The notes under the pieces are model-generated. The model saw nothing but the letters and a program-made list of their open reading frames with translations. It did not search any database and was not told the DNA's origin. A stretch of 64,000 bases of DNA from UTCHB3 sp964371075 (GTDB lineage Bacteria > Bacteroidota > Ignavibacteria > Ignavibacteriales > Ignavibacteriaceae): assembly GCA_964371075.1 (NCBI GenBank), contig CAYJKN010000001.1, positions 1,116,001-1,180,000 on the forward strand. The letters are read 5' to 3'. This document shows positions 63,604-64,000 of this stretch, in pieces. Within the stretch, counting starts at the first letter, position 1. Every line of letters starts with the position of its first letter. The position numbers and the translations under genes are program-made.

Positions 63604-64000
63604 TTAGTTTGAACTGCTGTCGTCTTTTAAGTAATCGTCGATATTCATCCCAAATTCGAGACCGAGAGTTTCGACGATTTCCATTAACTCTGCAAGCGAC
63701 TTTCTGCCGAAGTTTCTGAATTTGAGCATTTCAGCTTCATCTTTGGCAACAAGGTCAGAGATGTTTTTGATATTTGCGGCCTTCAGACAGTTGTGAGCAC
63801 GCACACTTAATTCAAGATCATCCACGTTGGTAAGAAGTATCTTTTTGATCCTCTCCTTTTCGGAGTCTTTCCTTACTTCTTCATGGCTTTCTTCCTGCTC
63901 AATATCAAAATTGATAAAGAGTTGAAGGTGATCTCTCATTATTTTAGCTGCTTGAGTCAATGCGTCATCCGGTGTGATCGATCCGTCTGTTGAAACATTC
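63604..64000 (-). CDS. rpoA: RNA polymerase alpha subunit, C-terminal part (gene continues to the right)
   Basis: The frame is open to the right edge of the window, beginning NVSTDGSITPDDALTQAAKIM, the end of the alpha N-terminal domain. The C-terminal domain follows, with VDDLELSVRAHNCLKAANIKNI and FRNFGRKSLAELMEIVETLGL, the helix-hairpin-helix that binds UP-element DNA and activators. The true start is outside the window; the TTG at 63960 is internal. The neighbour rplQ confirms the call. Confidence 0.96.
   Translation of the reverse strand, partial: NVSTDGSITPDDALTQAAKIMRDHLQLFINFDIEQEESHEEVRKDSEKERIKKILLTNVDDLELSVRAHNCLKAANIKNISDLVAKDEAEMLKFRNFGRKSLAELMEIVETLGLEFGMNIDDYLKDDSSSN

Noticed and set aside
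1..64000. CRISPR arrays, insertion sequences, prophage or toxin-antitoxin genes
   Set aside because: No spaced direct repeats of CRISPR type, no transposase or phage protein and no small toxin pair was seen; the tandem arrays have no spacers.
1..64000. tRNA or rRNA genes
   Set aside because: The spacers are mostly short and none showed the T-loop and acceptor pattern of a tRNA; no rRNA segment was recognised.

Overview
The window is bacterial, AT-rich and densely coded. It most likely comes from the Bacteroidota/Chlorobi superphylum, probably class Ignavibacteria. Four things point there: two secreted proteins end in type IX secretion (T9SS) sorting domains with the NFPNPFNP-type motif; the primary sigma factor is short (288 aa) and of Bacteroidota type; several intergenic regions carry the Bacteroidota promoter form TTTG-N20-TAnnTTTG; and the gene mix (B12-dependent ribonucleotide reductase, LytS/LytTR regulators, orphan CheR/CheB with hybrid kinases) fits that group. 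The class assignment is inference; no rRNA or tRNA gene was seen.

Layout. 1-8.4 kb: tail of an unknown plus-strand gene, an M15 peptidase, threonine biosynthesis thrA-thrB-thrC (4-base overlaps), uvrB and a small methyltransferase. 8.5-11.1 kb: two T9SS cargo proteins around a DinB-like gene. 11.2-23.7 kb: a long minus-strand series read from right to left as rng, gcvT, comB-like, ftsK, lolA-like, a flippase-like membrane protein, an outer-membrane protein, uppP, two cyclophilins, holA, an ECF sigma factor and its probable membrane-anchored anti-sigma factor. 23.8-32.9 kb: the conserved translation/RNA cluster rimP-nusA-infB-rbfA-truB-ribF-rpsO-pnp, with a promoter and a terminator-like hairpin in front of rimP. 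33.0-40.1 kb (plus strand): a triple-receiver hybrid histidine kinase, CheR, CheB and a second hybrid kinase. 40.1-46.4 kb: a CNNM/CBS membrane protein, two unknown envelope proteins and a PAS-GAF kinase. 46.4-53.1 kb: nrdJ, then a LiaF-like protein with a LytS/LytTR two-component pair. 53.1-64 kb: a DnaQ-UvrC-type fusion nuclease, a TlpA-like lipoprotein, an NlpC/P60 hydrolase, the primary sigma factor, two microcompartment vertex proteins, phosphopentomutase, a degenerate GGDEF protein, engB, rplQ and the C-terminal part of rpoA.

The most unusual signals lie between genes. Short 7-8 bp tandem repeats begin at or next to stop codons at several separate loci, each family with its own unit, and two of these loci have a terminator hairpin between facing arrays. 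The rimP-nusA-infB leader looks like a compact attenuator. The CheR/CheB genes have no chemoreceptor or other chemotaxis gene beside them but sit between two hybrid kinases, one with a long Gln/Glu-rich coiled coil. Paired direct repeats with 21-22 bp period precede the LiaF-like gene and may be LytTR-type operator sites. No CRISPR array, insertion sequence or prophage gene was seen.
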